In this document: positions 60,105 to 64,000 of the stretch, piece after piece
Layout of the letters: each line of letters starts with the position of its first letter
How positions within the stretch are numbered: the stretch's first letter is position 1
NCBI GenBank assembly: GCA_028023455.1
Contig: JAQFVV010000980.1
Span: forward strand, 1-64,000
Reading direction: 5' to 3'
Origin: Epiperipatus broadwayi
Taxonomy: Eukaryota > Onychophora > Udeonychophora > Euonychophora > Peripatidae
DNA: 64,000 nucleotides
Made by a program: the position numbers and the translations under genes
The notes under the pieces: generated by a model
What the model was told of the DNA's origin: nothing
Seen by the model: only the letters and a program-made list of their open reading frames with translations
Database searches by the model: none

Positions 60105-61385
60105 ATAAATCATGCCCATATTAATAAATACATATTTGATCTTTAATGGAAATTAAAATCTATATCTGAGATTAAACGTCATATATAATAATTTCAGATA
60201 ATGAAAGAATAATTGGCTGTCATTGTTTACTTATTTAAAAAAATATTTGTCAATTTGAGCATTTAGAAAATTAAATAGTTGTAAGAAAAGTTAATGTAGT
60301 ATGTATACATATATGATCATTGATATATAAAAATATAAAATTTTAAATAATGTGTAGTATTTGATTTGGATAAATATATTTTAGTTATCACAGAGAATAA
60401 GATTAAATTATCTACTGACAGCTATGTATATATTATTTATTAACTTGAAACTGCTACAACATGGTATATAAATGTGGCAACAAATACCTCACATCATTCC
60501 TAAGAAAAATATTTGTTTTATATAATTATCCTTCCAAATTTGATTTTTTATTATAAACATTATTTACAATAAATATTAAAATATTTTTATTAAAAAATTA
60601 TAACCATAAAATCACAAAAATGGAGAAATAAAATTATTTTTATTTAGAATAACTTTTAACTGAAATCAGTTGATTGCTTTTTTATGATGGTTATTATAAT
60701 AAAATAAATTTGTTTTTTATTATTGTAAGCATAAGTGTTATAATATTTGTTTAAAAAAGTAAAAAAAAAATAGCAGTAATTTGCAAAAGATGCAAAAAAT
60801 TACTTCTGTTTAAGCTACAAGCAGTATGAGATACTGCTAAATGTGAAAAAGCCATAAAATTTATACTATGTGAGTTAAATTCAAATAAATTTGATTTTTG
60901 AAAATTAGAGATATACCTAAGAAGATACTGAAGTAGACATCTGTTTAATTAAAAGAATTATGTAAAATTAAGATATTTAAAAATTTATACCAGGATCACA
61001 CACTGGTTGTAGTGATTGTGGGTTAATCAAATAATAATAAAAATCAATTATATAAAAATCAGCAAGTGCATAAATTGTTAAAAGTGTAATTTCTCTAAGT
61101 AAAAGAAAATAATGTAATAGTTAATAGTCCTTGTGGTGCAATTGTTATATAGACAATGCTTTGACTTATGGTCGTAAATGGAAACAAAATGATTTTTCAG
61201 CTAGCTATAAATTTTTCAAAACTGTTTAAGAAATTTTTGGATAACTGGCTATATCCAGCCTATCTAGTCATTTACTATCATGAATATATATATACATAAT
61301 CATTTTTGAATGGGAAAGGAATGATGAAAGAATCTATCATGTATGTGTTCATGTGCTATAAAGAACAACATGACTGAAATACTGC
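60105..61385. other. AT-rich spacer, nothing recognised
   Basis: No readable frames, repeats or structured RNA identified. Confidence 0.5.
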
Positions 61386-61387
61386 AT

Positions 61388-63087
61388 ATTATAATTTATT
61401 TAAAATTACAATTTGCACTGATTTTGATCAGGTCAGTCATATTACAAAAGTAATATATATAAATAGAATTTATAAGTTAAATAATTTTAATATACCATTT
61501 ACATGATAATGCAATACATGAGTCTTTCTTGTTTAGTGTGTTGATGTTATTTACAATAAATCATGTCTTTTTATACTTTTCTTTTTCCGATCATTTTACT
61601 CAGCACAAACAACTTTAATGTTAATTGGATTGAATTTGTGATCAGATTTCATGTTCCAAAAATATAGACTTAATACTGGGGTCTGTATTAGCATGTTTGT
61701 ATATATATTTATGTTGCACTAATCTTGTAGCACAGTTGGCATGAGACTCACCATAGTAAATTCTATTAGATATTAGTTCATTGTATTTAATTTTATAAAT
61801 TATCTGGAGATCTTGATTTGAAGATAATTTGTCTTCAGCATGTTATTCAACATTTGATTAAGATTAGGTGAAGTTCTAAAACTATATATTTTCATCTTTT
61901 TAGATATACATGGTATAAAAAGAAGTCTGATCTTTGTATTAATATTGTTATTAATGTTTCTTGTATTTAAACATGAATAGAATTTTTTAAGAGGTTTATT
62001 TAATATATTAATATTATACTCTGAATTGACTAAGTCTTTTATATAATTTTTAATATTGTCTTTTATATCTGCTTTGAATTTATAGTTTTTATACAAAAAA
62101 ACATTTAAAGCCAGCTAATTTATGTGAAATTGCAGTATATGAATGCAGGTGAATTAAACTGTGAACAATTATGGGTTTTATTACCATTTTATAATCAACT
62201 TGTGCATTTGAATGTTGATATGTGTATCTAAGAACTTTATACCATTTTGATGTATCTTCATTTTCTATAATTCAAACTAAATTTAAAATAATTGACTTAA
62301 CTCATCCCATATATCAATAATGGTTTTTTCTTCAGCATACAAAGGTGATATTGCTGTAGTGAATTTTTTTGAAATGACTTCTAATTAAAATTTGTTTAAT
62401 ACTATACAAATTAATCCACTTAGGGGGTAGTCCCATAAAGCAGCCAAGTTTCATTGTCTAAAATTTTCTGTTGAAAAGGGCCTTAATATTACCATCCATT
62501 TATGAGTATCAACAATAAAATTTATTTTGTGCTTATTGAAATCTAAATTAATTACAATGTTGTGAATTATACTAATAGATAGTGAGAATGATATTAAATC
62601 ATAAAATTCCATTACATCTAATGAGGCAAGTTTATTGTTAGGGTTATATATTTGTAAATTTAAATGTTACATGCATTCAAATGAAGATTTAATAGCTATT
62701 TGTCAAAACCTACTTGATCAATTAACCACTTGGTTATTAATTTTGCCGTTTTATAAAAATGCCTCCAAAATCAAATAAAAGTCTATGTTAAGTCTGTATT
62801 TTTGAAACATAAAATCAAATCTGACCACAATTTCAATCCAATTAATATTAAAATTGTTTGCACTGATTGCAATGATCAAAAAAAAGAAATAAAGAGGCGT
62901 GATTTATTGCAAATAACATCAACACAATAAACAAGAAAGATGCATGCATTGCATTATATTACATTATCATGTAAATGGTATCTTTAAATTCTTTAGCTTA
63001 TAAATTCTATTTATCTATATCAGTTCTATGAATATGACTGACCTGATCAAAAGCAGTGCTAACTGTAATTTTAAATAAATTATAATC
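61388..63087 (-). mobile_element. Penelope-like element insertion with inverted 3' ends
   Basis: A minus-strand PLE body is bordered by inverted arms of about 300 bp: 61388-61685 and 62780-63087, about 80% alike by eye. For example, TTTGATCAGGTCAGTCATAT on the left reads back on the right as ATATGACTGACCTGATCAAA. The left arm is the element's 3' end and the right arm is an inverted copy of it at the 5' junction. Both arms contain CTGATCA followed by a small hairpin, one base from a hammerhead core, but no GAAA partner. Confidence 0.8.
61560..62720 (-). pseudogene. Penelope-like element reverse transcriptase and GIY-YIG remnants
   Basis: From 62640 downward the minus strand reads NNKLASLDVMEFYDLISFSL, the LASLDVxxxFTNIP palm motif of PLE reverse transcriptases. 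The frame 62096-61800 covers a thumb-like region ending NMLKTNYLQIKISR. LIYKIKYNELISNRIYYGES (about 61730-61795) has the GIY-YIG spacing, with RLVQH after it and LEHE further on. The YxDD motif was not found, so the palm is deleted or heavily mutated between 62090 and 62560. The nuclease has frame breaks. This copy is older than the one at 31 kb. Confidence 0.7.
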
Positions 63088-63089
63088 TT

Positions 63090-64000
63090 TTGGGCATAGT
63101 GTAACATCATTATTTATTTTCTTATATTTAAATTAAGGGGAAAAGAAATTTATTTGAGTTAATTATTGTTATAAATTATATAATTGCAAAAAAAAATAAT
63201 GTAACAAAATCATTATTTTATTTATTAATAAATAAATAAAATTATTATTTTATTTATTAATAAATAATTTAATTAGTATTATATTTAGTTTTAATATACT
63301 TTTTAATTGCAAATAATTTTGAGACTTTGAAACATTACTGATGGCATTTTGCATAACATAATTTTAAAATTGTTTATTAATATTTGAATATGATTGTAAT
63401 AGATATATTAAGCCCTTAGTGATGCATAGTAAGAAAAGCTATAAGCTTTTCTTAGTTTGCATTACCAAGCACATAATATATCTACTACAATCAGTTTAAG
63501 AAAAGTACAAGAACATAGTACAGAATAATATAATATTGTCTCTGGTAAATAATAAATTTTTAAAAAAAATTATGAATATGCCTTTTTGTAAAAATACTTC
63601 TCAAGGAGATGTTTTTAGATCGTGGATAATATAATATTTTCTTTCTGTCATCAGATTTCTCAACTAATGTTAAATATAATAAAATAGAGTTTAATGGGGA
63701 GGAAAGTAATAAAAAATATTACAGTATAAATTATATACTTTTTAAAAACAAAATCATTCAATTATTGTTATTTTTAAAAGTTGCTTGTTTAGTGTATTTG
63801 AAAATGTAATTTTTGATTTTACATTTTGTTTTTGATTTTAAATTTTAATAAGACTTTTATTAAAACTTAAAATCATCCATTATTTTCTTTCTTACCTAAA
63901 GAAGGTAAAACAACTTTACGTAACCCATATTCAGAACCAGATATGCTTTATTTAAATTCTTAAGCATAAAATATTATGCTTCCCTGACTTCCTTTTTTAA
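63090..64000. other. AT-rich spacer, nothing recognised
   Basis: Contains a short direct duplication of TTATTTTATTTATTAATAAA near 63212 and 63244. No gene. Confidence 0.5.

Overview
This is eukaryotic, almost certainly invertebrate animal, intergenic DNA. It is very A+T rich (roughly three quarters by eye) and full of long ATT/AAT trinucleotide tracts. Its recognisable genes belong only to retroelements and DNA transposons: Penelope-like elements (PLEs), RTE, Jockey/CR1 and Tx1/L1-like LINEs, tRNA-derived SINEs, and hAT elements with BED-finger transposases. I found no host protein exon, rRNA, genuine tRNA gene, operon, CRISPR array or bacterial-type signal. The phylum cannot be fixed from this window.

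Layout. 1-5.2 kb: AT-rich spacer with one 75-bp duplication. 5.3-5.6 kb: GIY-YIG piece of a PLE. 8.5-9.0 kb: trinucleotide tracts. 9.3-9.55 and 14.5-14.65 kb: two copies of one SINE-like family. 10.4-13.4 kb: LINE remains, with a SINE (15-bp duplication) in one LINE and a 478-bp hAT derivative sitting exactly in the YADD codons of another. 16-18.5 kb: LINE fragments and a 64-bp minisatellite. 21.7 kb: long (TTA)n. 22.4-23.9 kb: decayed hAT transposase. 25.1-25.6 kb: RTE 3' end. 27-29.5 kb: SINE, hairpin and inverted repeats. 29.8 kb: hammerhead ribozyme. 30.4-34.0 kb: two PLEs. 35.7-37.5 kb: foldback element with 410-418-bp tandem units, related to a tandem pair at 46.75-47.6 kb. 38.0 kb: (ATT)n(GTT)n. 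38.9-40.2 kb: Tx1-like LINE. 40.7-42.0 and 43.2-45.6 kb: RTE copies, the second split by a SINE, a PLE fragment and a 330-bp (AAT)n. 49.5-57.6 kb: cluster of hammerhead ribozymes and ribozyme-bearing palindromes. 56.5-60.1 kb: hAT element with an 8-bp duplication inserted in a Jockey/CR1-type LINE. 61.4-63.1 kb: another PLE.

How the parts relate. PLE RNA ends are known to carry minimal hammerhead ribozymes and PLE insertions often carry inverted partial copies. Three PLE insertions here (30.6-32.75, 44.06-44.72 and 61.39-63.09 kb) share one topology: a 5'-truncated minus-strand body with an inverted copy of its own 3' end at the 5' junction, so both 3' ends point outward. Two short palindromes (52.6-52.9 and 55.0-55.35 kb) have the same head-to-head layout and carry hammerhead cores in both arms. 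The ribozymes differ in sequence but keep the core and show paired changes in helices II and III. My most interesting inference is that these palindromes and the PLEs are products of one insertion mode. All coding copies are broken, so any mobility would need proteins supplied from elsewhere.
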